Assembly: GCF_008710705.1 (NCBI RefSeq)
Contig: NZ_VYRZ01000003.1
Coordinates: 124,001 to 188,000, forward strand
DNA length: 64,000 nt
Direction of reading: 5' to 3'
Source: Microbacterium radiodurans
Lineage (GTDB): Bacteria; Actinomycetota; Actinomycetes; Actinomycetales; Microbacteriaceae
Positions 55,783-64,000 of this stretch are shown here, piece by piece. The notes below the pieces were generated by a model, which was not told the DNA's origin, searched no databases, and saw only the letters and a list, made by a program, of their open reading frames with translations. The position numbers and the translations under genes are program-made. The stretch's first letter is position 1. Every line of letters starts with the position of its first letter.

Positions 55783-55814
55783 CCGCCGAGTTCCCGGCCG
55801 AACCGGGACCTCGG
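55756..55814. repeat. family D inverted repeat, copy D2 (overlaps the end of the DUF559 gene)
   Basis: CCGAGGTCCCA on the left, CCGGGACCTCGG on the right, 59 bp, with the inner GGGCCGGC/GTTCCCGGCC as in D1 and D3. The DUF559 stop codon (55780-55782) falls inside it. Confidence 0.85.
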
Positions 55815-55850
55815 GGCGCTGGCGCCCGCCCTGCGGGTCAGCAGCCGGGG

Positions 55851-56678
55851 TCAGCGGGGGAGGGCGGCGACCAGGTCGGTCAGGGCGCCGGTGACAGCGG
55901 CGTCGCGGTCGGACTCCGAGATGGTCGGCGTGCCGTCGCCGGCCTGCGGGCCGTAGTCGCCGAAGGAGGCGTGGCTCGCGCCGGGGATCTCGACGAAGGC
56001 GGCGTCGGCGGGCAGTAGCGGCGCGCTATCCTCGACCTTCTGCGGCGTGGTCAGGCCGTCCTCGGAGCCCGAAAGGCTCAGCACCGGAAGCCCGCTGCCC
56101 GACAGATCGTTCGCGCAGTAGGAGGCGAACAGCACGAGACCGTCGGCATCCGAGGCGAGCTGGCAGGCACGCACGCCGCCGAGGGAATGTCCGCCGACCA
56201 GCCAGCTCGACACACCGGGCGCGAGGTCGGTGAAAGCCGACAGCGGTCGTGGGTCGAAGAACGCGAGATTCAGCCAGGGCCGGGTGATGACGACGGTGAC
56301 GTCGTCATCGGCGACGACCCCGGCAAGGGTCGCCGCGTACGCCTCGGCCTGCACCTTCGCACCGGGCACGAAGACCAGGCCCACCTCGGATGATGCGGAT
56401 GCCGGTGCCAGCACCACGCTGCCATCGACCTCCGACATCACGATCCGCTCGTCCGCGCGCACCGCGGCGAGGGGACCCGCCTCGGCGTCCATCACACCGA
56501 CCTGGCTCCAGACGAGGATGCCGATGACCGCCGCCAGGATCAGCCCGCCGAGCGAGGCGAGCACGATCCATACGACCCGGCGCACCCGCGACCGGGGCCG
56601 AGCGCGCCCAACCCGCGCGCCCGCGGCCGCGGGGCCGCCGGCCGCCGCGCCGCCGGCTGCCGACGCCTCATCGCTCAT
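55851..56678 (-). CDS. membrane-anchored alpha/beta hydrolase
   Basis: 275 residues. After an Ala/Gly- and then Arg-rich N-terminus comes one transmembrane segment (about 35-57, VVWIVLASLGGLILAAVIGI), so the catalytic domain is likely extracytoplasmic. The nucleophile elbow is VGGHSLGGVRAC. VFVPGAKVQAEAY, the conserved oxyanion-side strand, and PGASHASFGDY (probable catalytic His) are visible. It lies 12 nt after mtlD in the same direction, so it is probably the last gene of the mannitol operon, but no link to mannitol is evident. Confidence 0.82.
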   Translation of the reverse strand: MSDEASAAGGAAAGGPAAAGARVGRARPRSRVRRVVWIVLASLGGLILAAVIGILVWSQVGVMDAEAGPLAAVRADERIVMSEVDGSVVLAPASASSEVGLVFVPGAKVQAEAYAATLAGVVADDDVTVVITRPWLNLAFFDPRPLSAFTDLAPGVSSWLVGGHSLGGVRACQLASDADGLVLFASYCANDLSGSGLPVLSLSGSEDGLTTPQKVEDSAPLLPADAAFVEIPGASHASFGDYGPQAGDGTPTISESDRDAAVTGALTDLVAALPR

Positions 56679-56690
56679 CGTGCGAACCGG

Positions 56691-57857
56691 TCAGTCCGCG
56701 GCCGTGCCGAGTTCGGCCTGGCGCGCCGCGACGACGGCCTCGACCCGCTCGAAGAGCGGGTGGCCGGGCTCGAGTCCCGTGACCGAGGCGGTGACGGATG
56801 CCGCATCCTCATCGCGCAGGCGCTGCTGCAGTTCGACGGACTGCGGGTCCTCTGCCTCGTCGAAGGCGAGAGCGGCGCCGATCGCTGCGACCAGGGCGTC
56901 CACCGACAGCCCGGCTTCGGCGGCCTCGGCCGCGGGCCCGATGAAGCGCTCGTGTCGCGAGAGCTTGCGCAGCGGCTGGCGGCCGACGCGTCCGACGGTG
57001 TCGGGCAGCTCGGGGTTCGCGAACCGGCGCAGGATCGTCGCTCGGTAGTCGGCGAGCTCGCCCGCGTCGAGGCCGTGCTTGCGCACGAGCAGCGCCGAGG
57101 TCTCCTCGAGCGCCGCCGAGACGCTCTCGGCGATCTCCGGCACCGCGAGGGCTTCGGCGACCGTCTCGACGCCCGCACGGGCTCCGAAGTACGCCGTCGT
57201 GGCATGGCCGGTATTCACCGTGAAGAGCTTGCGCTCGATGTAGGGCTCGAGATCGTCGACGAAGTGCGCACCGGGGATGTTCGGCAGCGCACCGGCGAAG
57301 GGGCCGGACTCGATCGCCCACTCGAAGAACGGCTCGACGGTGACGTCGACGCCGGCTCCGGCGGGCTGGGCCGGCACGATGCGGTCGACGGCCGTGTTGG
57401 CGAAGATCGCCCGCGCCGACACGGCGTCCCAGGCATCGCCCGCCTGCGCGCGGATCTCGTCGCGCAGCAGGTCGGTCGCACCGATCGCGTTCTCGCACGC
57501 CATGACCGCCAGCGGCGCCGCGGACGGGGCGCGCAGGGCCAGGCCGGCGAGGATGTGCGGCGCGATGAACTTCAGGACGGTGGGGCCGACGGCGGTGGTC
57601 ACGACGGCCGCCGAGGCGACGGCATCCGCGACCGCCTGCGGGTCCTCGGCGCTGTTGAGCGCGCGGAAGCCGGTGACGACCTTGTCGGTGCCGCCCTCGC
57701 CCACCTCGTGCACCGTGTACTCCGAGGCGGCGTTGATGGCGTCGACGAGGGGAGCGGCGACGTCGGAGAAGACGAGGTCATAGCCGCCCTCGTTCAGCAG
57801 CAGTCCGACGAAGCCCCGGCCGATGTTGCCGGCGCCGAAGTGGACGGCGGTGCTCAC
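56691..57857 (-). CDS. mtlD: mannitol-1-phosphate 5-dehydrogenase
   Basis: 388 residues. The NAD-binding [13 protein letters not shown] opens the protein, and [16 protein letters not shown] and the catalytic [16 protein letters not shown] are typical of MtlD. It oxidises mannitol-1-phosphate to fructose-6-phosphate. The GTG start overlaps the mtlF stop (GTGA). Confidence 0.95.
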   Translation of the reverse strand: MSTAVHFGAGNIGRGFVGLLLNEGGYDLVFSDVAAPLVDAINAASEYTVHEVGEGGTDKVVTGFRALNSAEDPQAVADAVASAAVVTTAVGPTVLKFIAPHILAGLALRAPSAAPLAVMACENAIGATDLLRDEIRAQAGDAWDAVSARAIFANTAVDRIVPAQPAGAGVDVTVEPFFEWAIESGPFAGALPNIPGAHFVDDLEPYIERKLFTVNTGHATTAYFGARAGVETVAEALAVPEIAESVSAALEETSALLVRKHGLDAGELADYRATILRRFANPELPDTVGRVGRQPLRKLSRHERFIGPAAEAAEAGLSVDALVAAIGAALAFDEAEDPQSVELQQRLRDEDAASVTASVTGLEPGHPLFERVEAVVAARQAELGTAAD

Positions 57858-58291
57858 TGGTTCACCGAGGCGAGCAGCGCGAACAGCTCGTCGGGCGTCT
57901 GCGCCGCCTTCAGGCGGGCGACGTCGTCCTCCTCCGAGAACAGCAGTGCGATCTGCGACAGGATGTCGAGGTGCTCGTCGCCCTTGCCGGCGATGCCCAC
58001 GACGAAGCTGACCTGCTCGCCGCCCCAGTCCACGCCGCCGTCGTAGCGCACGAACGACAGCGCCGAGTCGAGGATTGCGTCCTTCGTCTCGTTGGTGCCG
58101 TGGGGGATCGCGAGCTCGTTGCCCATGTAGGTCGAGACGGTCTGCTCGCGCTGCTGCATCGCGTCGAAGTAGGCCGAGGTGACGGCGCCGGCGGACTCGA
58201 GGATGTCGGCGGCCTCCTGCATCGCCTCCTCGCGGGTGACGCTTCCGGAGTGGATGCGGATCTGGCCGATGTTCAGGACCTCACGTGCCAT
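57854..58291 (-). CDS. mtlF: mannitol-specific PTS EIIA
   Basis: 145 residues of the EIIA-Fru/Mtl family. The phosphorylated histidine is in [20 protein letters not shown] precedes the ATG. It passes phosphate from HPr to the EIIB domain of MtlA. Confidence 0.94.
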   Translation of the reverse strand: MAREVLNIGQIRIHSGSVTREEAMQEAADILESAGAVTSAYFDAMQQREQTVSTYMGNELAIPHGTNETKDAILDSALSFVRYDGGVDWGGEQVSFVVGIAGKGDEHLDILSQIALLFSEEDDVARLKAAQTPDELFALLASVNQ

Positions 58292-58347
58292 GTCTGTCTC
58301 CTTCGGTTCTCTTCGAGGGGGGATGCCCCCGACTTCGAGGGGGGATG

Positions 58348-58384
58348 CCGGGGGCCGAGGCGGTCGTGCCGCCCCGGCCCCCGG
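58348..58384 (-). terminator. hairpin between mtlA and mtlF
   Basis: CCGGGGGCCGAGGCGG pairs with CCGCCCCGGCCCCCGG around TCGTG, a 16-bp stem with one G-U pair on the transcribed minus strand. In mid-operon it may be an attenuator or an mRNA processing barrier. A second, smaller G5/C5 hairpin lies at 58315-58331. Confidence 0.7.
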
Positions 58385-58390
58385 GGTGTT

Positions 58391-58459
58391 GCTTTCGAGC
58401 CTACGCGCGCTGCCTTTCTCGAGCTACGCGCGGTGCCGTTCTCGGGCTACGCGTCGCCG
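58391..58459. repeat. three tandem 23-bp repeats at the 3' end of mtlA
   Basis: Units start at 58391, 58414 and 58437 and share TTCTCGAGCTACGCGCGNTGC with a few differences. The third unit contains the mtlA stop codon, so the gene's last codons were apparently duplicated downstream. Confidence 0.7.
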
Positions 58460-60126
58460 CCGTGCTGCTTGCGGACCAGCTCCACGACCTCGTCGTACTT
58501 CGGCGAGTTCATGAAGTTGTCCACCGACACGTGCATCGCGTCGGGGGTGCGCTGGCGCGCGCGGTCGGTGAGCTGGTTCTGCGTGATCACCAGGTCAGCC
58601 GAGCCGTCGAGGTTGGCGATCGCCTTGTTGACGACCGTGACGCCCTCGACGCCGGCCTTCTTGATCTTGTTGCGCAGGACGCTGGCGCCCATCGCCGACG
58701 AGCCCATGCCGGCGTCGCAGGCGAACACGATGTTGTTGACCTGCTTGGTCGCCGTCGCCGTACCACCCGAGGCAGTCGCCCCGGCGGTCGCGCCGACACC
58801 GGCAGCGGCGTCCTCGGCGGCGGTGGCCACCTCGGCGTCGCGGCCGCCCGAGCGGCGGAGCGAGTCCATCGCGCTCGAGGACTTGCCCTTGTTCGCCTCG
58901 GTCTGGGCGATCGCGGCCTCGAAGTCCGAGCCCTCGGCCGCCAGGTCGCGCTTGCGCGTCGAGCGCAGGATGACCGCCGAGATCAGGAACGTCACGGTCG
59001 CGGCGAGCAGCACCGACAGGAGCACGATCACCACGTTGCCGACGCCGCCGGGCAGCGCCGCGGCGAAGACCGCGATGATGCTGCCGGGCGCGGCCGGGAA
59101 GGCCAGGCCGCCGCCGAGGAGCATGTTCGTGGTGACACCGGTGGCGCCACCGGCGATGAGGGCGAGGATGAGCATCGGCTTGCTGAGGGCGTACGGGAAG
59201 TAGATCTCGTGGATGCCGCCGACGAACTGGATGACGGCTGCGCCGGGAGCCGACGCCTTGGCCGCGCCGACACCGAAGAAGGTGAAGGCGAGCAGCAGGC
59301 CGATGCCGGGGCCGGGGTTGGCCTCGATGAGGAACAGGATCGAGCGGCCGAACTCCTCGCTCTGCTGCACGCCGAGCGGGGTGAACACGCCGTGGTTGAT
59401 GGCGTTGTTGAGGAACAGCACCTTCGCGGGCTCGACGATGATCGAGACGATGGGCAGCAGGTTCAGGCTGACGAGCCAGTCGACGGCTGCGCCGAGGCCT
59501 TGGCTGATGACCCGGAAGAAGGGGCCGAAGGCGAAGAAGCCGACGACCGCGAGGAGCATCGAGAGGATGCCGGCGGAGAAGTTGTTCACGAGCATCTCGA
59601 AGCCGGGCTTGATCTTGCCGTCCCAGATGCGGTCCATGTACTTCACCGCGACCGCGGCGAGGGGGCCCATGATCATCGCGCCGAGGAACATCGGGATGTC
59701 GGTGCCGGCGATGACGCCGACGGTCGCGATGGTCGCCACGACGCCACCGCGCTCGCCGTAGACCATGCGGCCCGCGGTGTTGGCGATGAGGAGCGGCAGC
59801 AGGTAGGTGATCATCGGGCCGACGAGGCCGACGTACGCCGACACGTTGGTGCCGTCGCTCTCGGCGAGCGTCGTCATGGCGCCCTGCCAGCCGATGGCCT
59901 CGAGGTTGCCCGAGCCGCCGATGATCTCGGCGACCGGGAACCAGTGCCACCCGAACGGGCTGTCCACGCCGAAGAACCCGGCGGGGATGAACAGCATGGT
60001 GATGAAGCCCCACGCGATGAACGCGGCGATGTTGGGCATGATCATGCCTGACAGGAAGGTTCCGAATCGCTGGACGGCGACGCGGGCTCCTCCCGTCTTC
60101 TTATCGACGGCTGACGTCGTTGTCAT
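58447..60126 (-). CDS. mtlA: mannitol-specific PTS EIICB permease
   Basis: 559 residues. The EIIC domain (about 1-345) starts with the MtlA-typical RFGTFLSGMIMPNIAAFIAWGFIT and includes GGIHEIYFPY. An Ala/Gly-rich linker of about 80 residues precedes EIIB (about 455-559), whose phosphorylated cysteine is in FACDAGMGSSAMGASVLR. No EIIA domain is fused; MtlF supplies it. Its last codons lie in a tandem repeat. Confidence 0.95.
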   Translation of the reverse strand: MTTTSAVDKKTGGARVAVQRFGTFLSGMIMPNIAAFIAWGFITMLFIPAGFFGVDSPFGWHWFPVAEIIGGSGNLEAIGWQGAMTTLAESDGTNVSAYVGLVGPMITYLLPLLIANTAGRMVYGERGGVVATIATVGVIAGTDIPMFLGAMIMGPLAAVAVKYMDRIWDGKIKPGFEMLVNNFSAGILSMLLAVVGFFAFGPFFRVISQGLGAAVDWLVSLNLLPIVSIIVEPAKVLFLNNAINHGVFTPLGVQQSEEFGRSILFLIEANPGPGIGLLLAFTFFGVGAAKASAPGAAVIQFVGGIHEIYFPYALSKPMLILALIAGGATGVTTNMLLGGGLAFPAAPGSIIAVFAAALPGGVGNVVIVLLSVLLAATVTFLISAVILRSTRKRDLAAEGSDFEAAIAQTEANKGKSSSAMDSLRRSGGRDAEVATAAEDAAAGVGATAGATASGGTATATKQVNNIVFACDAGMGSSAMGASVLRNKIKKAGVEGVTVVNKAIANLDGSADLVITQNQLTDRARQRTPDAMHVSVDNFMNSPKYDEVVELVRKQHGGDA

Positions 60127-60162
60127 TTCTGGTTCTCCTTATGGTGCAGGTTCTGGTGCATG

Positions 60163-61818
60163 TCAGACGCCGGCAGCCTTCTGGGCTGCGGAGCGTGCGG
60201 ATGCCGCGTCGGTCGCGGCGAGGGCGGCCTGTGCGATGCGGCGCGCATCGTCCAGGCTGTAGTCGAGGAGCGTCGCACGGACGTCCGCGAGGGCGGTGGG
60301 GGCCATCGAGAGGCTCGTGGCGCCGAGGCCGACGAGCACGACGGCCAGCAGCGGGTCGGCTGCCGCCTCGCCGCAGATGCCGACGGGCTTGCCGTTGGCC
60401 TGGCCCGCCTGGCCGGTCTCGGCGATCAGGCGCAGCACGGCGGGGTGCCACGGGTCCTGGAACGACGACACCGAGCCGAGCAGGCGGTCGGCGGCGAGAG
60501 TGTACTGCGTGAGGTCGTTGGTGCCGATCGAGGCGAAGTCGGCGACCTTCAGCACATGATCGGCGAGCAGCGCCGACGAGGGCACCTCGACCATGACTCC
60601 GGCGGTCTTGATGCCGTACTCGCGGGCGAGCGCGACGAAGTACTCGGTCTCCTCGACGGTCGAGACCATGGGGGCCATGACCCACAGGTCGGCGTCGGTC
60701 GCGGCGTCCGCTTCGGCGAGGGCGGTCAGCTGCTCGCGCAGGATGTCCTCGCTGGCGCGCAGGGCGCGCAGACCCCGGAGGCCCAGGGCGGGGTTCTCCT
60801 CGTGCGCGTCGTTGAGGAAGGCGAGCGGCTTGTCGGCGCCGGCGTCGAGGGCGCGGACGACGACCTTCTGTCCGGGGAACGCCTGCAGGAGCTTCGTGTA
60901 CGACTCGCGCTGCTGCTCGACCGTCGGAGCCTGCGACGAGCTGAGGAACAGGAACTCGGTGCGGAAGAGCCCGACGCCCTCGGCGCCGAGCTCGACGGCC
61001 TGAGCCGCGGCCTCGGGCTTGCCGAGGTTCGCCAGCAGCGGGATCGCGGTGCCGTCCGACAGGGCACCCGGCGTGAGGGGAGCGGATGCCGCCGACTTCC
61101 GCTCGTCGGCGCGGTTCTGCGCCTGCGCGAGCTCGTCGTCGGTGGGGTCGGTGGTCACGACGCCCTTCGCGGCGTCGACGATCACGGTGTCGCCGTCGGC
61201 CAGGCCCGTGGCGTCGGTGACGCCGACGACCGCGACGATGGACTTCTCGCGGGCGAGGATCGCGGTGTGCGACGTGGGGCCGCCCTCGGAGGTCACGAGT
61301 GCGAGCACCATGTCGAGGTCGAGGAGCGCCGTGTCGGCCGGTGCGAGGTCCTTCGCGACGAGCACGAACGGATGGCCGGGCTCGGGGACACCCGGCGCGG
61401 GCACGCCGCGGAGGTTCGCGATGACGCGCTGCGCGACGTCGTCGAGGTCGGCCGCGCGCTCGCCGAGATAGCCGCCCATGGCCGAGAGCTGGTCGCGGAA
61501 CGACGCGAACGCGTCGTGGACGGCGAACTCGCCGGTCTTGCCGGCCTGCAGGCGCGTGGCGACCTCGGCCTCGAGGCTCGGGTCCTCGGCCATCATCGCC
61601 TGCGCCTCGAGCACGTCGCGGGCGGCTCCGCCGGCCTGCGCACCGCGCTCCTCGAGCTCGCGCGCGACGGCGGCGACGGCATCCTTCACCCGTGCCGTCT
61701 CGTCGTCGAGCGACCGCTCGGACTTCTCGTCCTTCGGCGCCGGAAGCGGCTCCGCCATCCGTGCGATCGGTCCCTGCGCGACCCCCAGGCCGATGCCTAC
61801 TCCGCGAAGCTCACCCAT
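60163..61818 (-). CDS. ptsI: PTS enzyme I
   Basis: 551 residues. The phosphorylated histidine is in SEGGPTSHTAILAR, PEP-binding GVGLFRTEFLF and the catalytic GICGEAAADP are intact. It takes phosphate from PEP and gives it to HPr. Lying in the same operon as mtlA, 36 nt upstream of it, is unusual for a general PTS protein. Confidence 0.95.
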   Translation of the reverse strand: MGELRGVGIGLGVAQGPIARMAEPLPAPKDEKSERSLDDETARVKDAVAAVARELEERGAQAGGAARDVLEAQAMMAEDPSLEAEVATRLQAGKTGEFAVHDAFASFRDQLSAMGGYLGERAADLDDVAQRVIANLRGVPAPGVPEPGHPFVLVAKDLAPADTALLDLDMVLALVTSEGGPTSHTAILAREKSIVAVVGVTDATGLADGDTVIVDAAKGVVTTDPTDDELAQAQNRADERKSAASAPLTPGALSDGTAIPLLANLGKPEAAAQAVELGAEGVGLFRTEFLFLSSSQAPTVEQQRESYTKLLQAFPGQKVVVRALDAGADKPLAFLNDAHEENPALGLRGLRALRASEDILREQLTALAEADAATDADLWVMAPMVSTVEETEYFVALAREYGIKTAGVMVEVPSSALLADHVLKVADFASIGTNDLTQYTLAADRLLGSVSSFQDPWHPAVLRLIAETGQAGQANGKPVGICGEAAADPLLAVVLVGLGATSLSMAPTALADVRATLLDYSLDDARRIAQAALAATDAASARSAAQKAAGV

Positions 61819-61861
61819 GTTGCTCGATCTCCTTCGTTCCGTGTCTCGTATCCGTCGTTCG

Positions 61862-62134
61862 TCACTCGTCGTGATCGGTGGCCAGCAGCTCGGCCAGCGT
61901 GTCGAGTGTCTGCTCCGCCGTCTCACCGTCGGCGGTGAGGGTCACATAGTCTCCGTACTCGACGCCGAGCGCGATGACTCCGAGGATGCTGGCCGCGTTG
62001 ACGGGCGCGCCGGCGCCCTTCGCGATGGTGACGTTCGCCCCGGAACCCTTGACCGCCTGCGCGAACAGCTTCGCGGGACGCGCGTGGAGGCCGTTCGACG
62101 ATCCGATGCGGACGGTGCGCGATGCCTCGCTCAT
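61862..62134 (-). CDS. ptsH: PTS phosphocarrier HPr
   Basis: 90 residues. The active His is in SNGLHARPA near residue 18. The later regulatory-serine segment reads NAASILGVIALGV. Coupled to the EIIB gene upstream by a 4-nt overlap. Confidence 0.95.
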   Translation of the reverse strand: MSEASRTVRIGSSNGLHARPAKLFAQAVKGSGANVTIAKGAGAPVNAASILGVIALGVEYGDYVTLTADGETAEQTLDTLAELLATDHDE

Positions 62135-62478
62135 GAAGAAGTCCTCTCCGTTGACGGGATGTCGGTGCGGGTTCGGGTGGGGAGGGAGTCGGTCACGAGC
62201 TCGAGCGTCCGGCTGCCGTCGAGATCCCGGAAGATGTCGGCGGGCAGCGGGATGACGCGCGTCCCGCGTGCGGCGGCCGCCTCGGCGATCCGGTCCATCT
62301 CGGTGACGAGATGGGGTCCGACGAGGACGACGTCCGCCGCATCGAGATCGATCGGCAGTGACTGCTCGGTTCCGGCGGTGGCGGTGATGTCCAGGCCGCG
62401 CTGCTGCGCCGCGTGGCGCACGCGCTGTGCGACGAAAGTGCTCGACGCGCCAGCGCCGCACACGACCAGGATCCTCAT
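62131..62478 (-). CDS. stand-alone PTS EIIB, lactose/cellobiose-type fold
   Basis: 115 residues. The N-terminal RILVVCGAGASSTFVAQRV holds Cys7, the phospho-cysteine of the EIIB Lac/Cel P-loop. GGAGGAAG precedes the ATG. It is the first gene of the PTS operon, ahead of ptsH, but there is no EIIC of its class in the window. It may phosphorylate another transporter or signal to the divergent PRD regulator. Confidence 0.85.
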   Translation of the reverse strand: MRILVVCGAGASSTFVAQRVRHAAQQRGLDITATAGTEQSLPIDLDAADVVLVGPHLVTEMDRIAEAAAARGTRVIPLPADIFRDLDGSRTLELVTDSLPTRTRTDIPSTERTSS

Positions 62479-62528
62479 CGACCGCTTCCTCCTCGTCCCA
62501 TTGTTGTGAGAGTCCTGAGAGCGGACAA

Positions 62529-62581
62529 CCCATTCCTGCTTCCGCGGGGGCGGAAGTCGGGGTAGCCCGTGATGGAATGGG
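62529..62581. promoter_or_regulatory. inverted repeats in the divergent PTS-regulator gap
   Basis: CCCATTCC (62529-62536) and GGAATGGG (62574-62581) are perfect 8-bp arms. Between them CTTCCGC/GCGGAAG (62539-62556) forms a hairpin. They lie directly before the regulator's GTG and are a candidate MtlR site or leader structure. Confidence 0.45.
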
Positions 62582-62584
62582 AGC

Positions 62585-64000
62585 GTGACCAGAAGCCGGC
62601 AGGATCGCGTCCTCGCGATGCTCGTGCGCGACGGCGACTGGGTCACCGCCTCCTCGCTCGCCGATTCCATCGGGGTGACCCCGCGGTCGATCCGCAGCTA
62701 CGTCACCGCCCTGAACGCGCGGGTGGCCGGCGGTGTGGTCGTCGAATCGGGCCCGCAGGGCTATCGCGCGGGAGCCGACAGCGCCGCCGCGGTGCGCGTC
62801 GAGGACGCCGGAACCCCGCGCGACCGTCTGCACCGACTCGTCCGCTCCCTGCTCGACGCCCCAGAGGGCATCGAGGTCTTCGAGACCGCCGATGCGTTCT
62901 TCGTCAGTCCCGCCACGATCGACGGCGACCTCGCGCGCGTCCGGGGGCTGCTCGGGGGGACCGAGCTCAGTCTCGAGCGCACGGCATCCCGAGCGCGCCT
63001 GCGCGGCACCGAGATGGCGCAGCGGCGCCTCCTCAGCAGGCTCGCGCACGACGAGACCGACGACGGGTCCTTCGATCTCGAGAGCCTCCGGCGCACCCTC
63101 GGCGAGCGATCGGTGGGCGCCGTCGCCTTCGGTCCCTTCAAGGACGACCTCGTCGCGGAGCTGACCGGTCTCGGCTACTTCGTGAACGAGTTCGGCATCG
63201 GCGACGTCGTCATGCACATCGCCATCGCCGCCGACCGGATCAGCCGGGGCCGGGCGCTCGAGCTCGCGCACGCCGACGACGCCCCGCAGCGGGCGCAGGT
63301 CGGCGAGATCCTCGACCGGCTCACGCAGCGCCACCTCGGCGTGGTGCTGGGGTCGGGCGATCGGCAGCACCTGGCAGCGCTCGTGCTGACCCGCGTCGTC
63401 GCGCCCGGTGCCACCGAGCCCGCGTCGCTCATCCGCGAGCGGATCGACCCCGACGTCGAGGCGGCCGTCCGCGACGTCGTCTCGCGTGCGGCGGCGGAGT
63501 TCCTCGTCGACATCGACCAGGAGGACTTCGTCCTCCGTCTGTCGCTCCACGTGCAGAACCTGAAGCACCGGGCGCAGGAGCAGGCCTGGTCGCGCAACCC
63601 GCTGACCCGGTCGCTCAAGGCGACCTACCCGATGATCTTCGAGGTCGCGGTGTACATCGCCGACGCGCTGCGGGGGCTGCTCGGCATCCCGCTCCTCGAT
63701 GACGAGATCGCCTACATCGCGATGCACGTCGGCGGCCGGTTGGAGCGCAGCCGGCGCTCCGCCCAGGCGCTGACCGCGACGATCGTCTGCCCGGGCTACT
63801 ACGAGCTCCACGAGCTGCTGCGCTCGAGCGTCGACCGCTCGCTCGGGCAGTCGCTCGACGTCGTCGGGGTCGAGACGCGCGTCGACCCGGACTGGGCCTC
63901 GATCGACACCGACCTCATCCTCTCGACGATCGCGCCGCCCATCGTGAGCGACCGGATCGTGCACATCCAGCCCTTCCTCACCGACGCCGACGTCGATCGT
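62585..64000 (+). CDS. mtlR: MtlR/BglG-type PRD transcriptional activator (C-terminus cut by window edge)
   Basis: 472 codons are visible from GTG 62585; the frame is still open at the edge. Residues about 5-60 are a DeoR-like HTH (ASSLADSIGVTPRSIRSYVTAL). Two PRD regions follow, the first with HIAIAADRISRG, the second with RLSLHVQNLKHRA and DEIAYIAMHVGGRLE carrying conserved histidines. An EIIB-like domain begins near 400 (ATIVCPGYYELHELLRSSV). PRD activators are switched by HPr and EII phosphorylation, so it should respond to mannitol flux and control the divergent PTS operon. Confidence 0.88.
   Translation, partial: MTRSRQDRVLAMLVRDGDWVTASSLADSIGVTPRSIRSYVTALNARVAGGVVVESGPQGYRAGADSAAAVRVEDAGTPRDRLHRLVRSLLDAPEGIEVFETADAFFVSPATIDGDLARVRGLLGGTELSLERTASRARLRGTEMAQRRLLSRLAHDETDDGSFDLESLRRTLGERSVGAVAFGPFKDDLVAELTGLGYFVNEFGIGDVVMHIAIAADRISRGRALELAHADDAPQRAQVGEILDRLTQRHLGVVLGSGDRQHLAALVLTRVVAPGATEPASLIRERIDPDVEAAVRDVVSRAAAEFLVDIDQEDFVLRLSLHVQNLKHRAQEQAWSRNPLTRSLKATYPMIFEVAVYIADALRGLLGIPLLDDEIAYIAMHVGGRLERSRRSAQALTATIVCPGYYELHELLRSSVDRSLGQSLDVVGVETRVDPDWASIDTDLILSTIAPPIVSDRIVHIQPFLTDADVDR

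Overview
The window is about 70% GC, densely coded, and has strong GC3 codon bias. Its contents are a RamB-type regulator next to a GTP-dependent PEP carboxykinase, a ribD-ribE-ribBA-ribH operon behind an FMN riboswitch, an sdhCDAB operon, many ATGA or GTGA stop/start overlaps, and many apparently leaderless starts. Together these point to an actinobacterium, most likely Microbacterium or another Microbacteriaceae. That assignment is inferred from gene content and style; no rRNA or tRNA gene was found to confirm it. Both edges cut a gene: an AraC regulator on the left and an MtlR/BglG-type PTS regulator on the right.

Layout. 1-12 kb is a catabolic block for amines or amino alcohols: an AraC regulator, a small-molecule kinase coupled to a class-III PLP enzyme, TetR, SDR, an APC permease, a self-sufficient P450-reductase fusion with a divergent XRE/cupin regulator, and a copper amine oxidase. 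12-22 kb holds an AlkZ-like glycosylase, RamB and PckG, an ABC exporter, a rhodanese and an ABC-2 exporter operon. 22-31 kb holds an MHS transporter, the riboflavin operon and a flavin monooxygenase-MarR-DUF3237 operon. 31-35 kb holds glpD-glpK, an Fpg/Nei glycosylase and a GNAT enzyme. 36-38 kb is a repeat-rich island around an AbiEi/DUF559 nuclease-like gene. 38-46 kb is housekeeping: trpS, xth, yihY, sdhCDAB and manC. 46-55 kb is a nucleoside uptake and salvage block: BMP lipoprotein, ABC ATPase, two permeases, cdd, deoA and add. 55-56 kb has a second DUF559 gene inside another repeat pair. 56-64 kb is a complete PTS operon (EIIB, HPr, EI, MtlA, MtlF, MtlD) with a divergent regulator.

The most unusual feature is a set of at least five families (called A-E here) of roughly 57-78 nt long-loop inverted repeats lying between genes. 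Family C has seven copies, six of them packed on both sides of one DUF559 (Vsr/PDDEXK-like) gene. Family D has three copies, two of which bracket a second, unrelated-looking DUF559 gene; the distal copy even encodes that protein's C-terminus. This resembles the relation of REP palindromes to RAYT transposases, but with a nuclease-like partner. I propose it as a candidate undescribed repeat-nuclease system. The association is seen directly; the mechanism is speculation.
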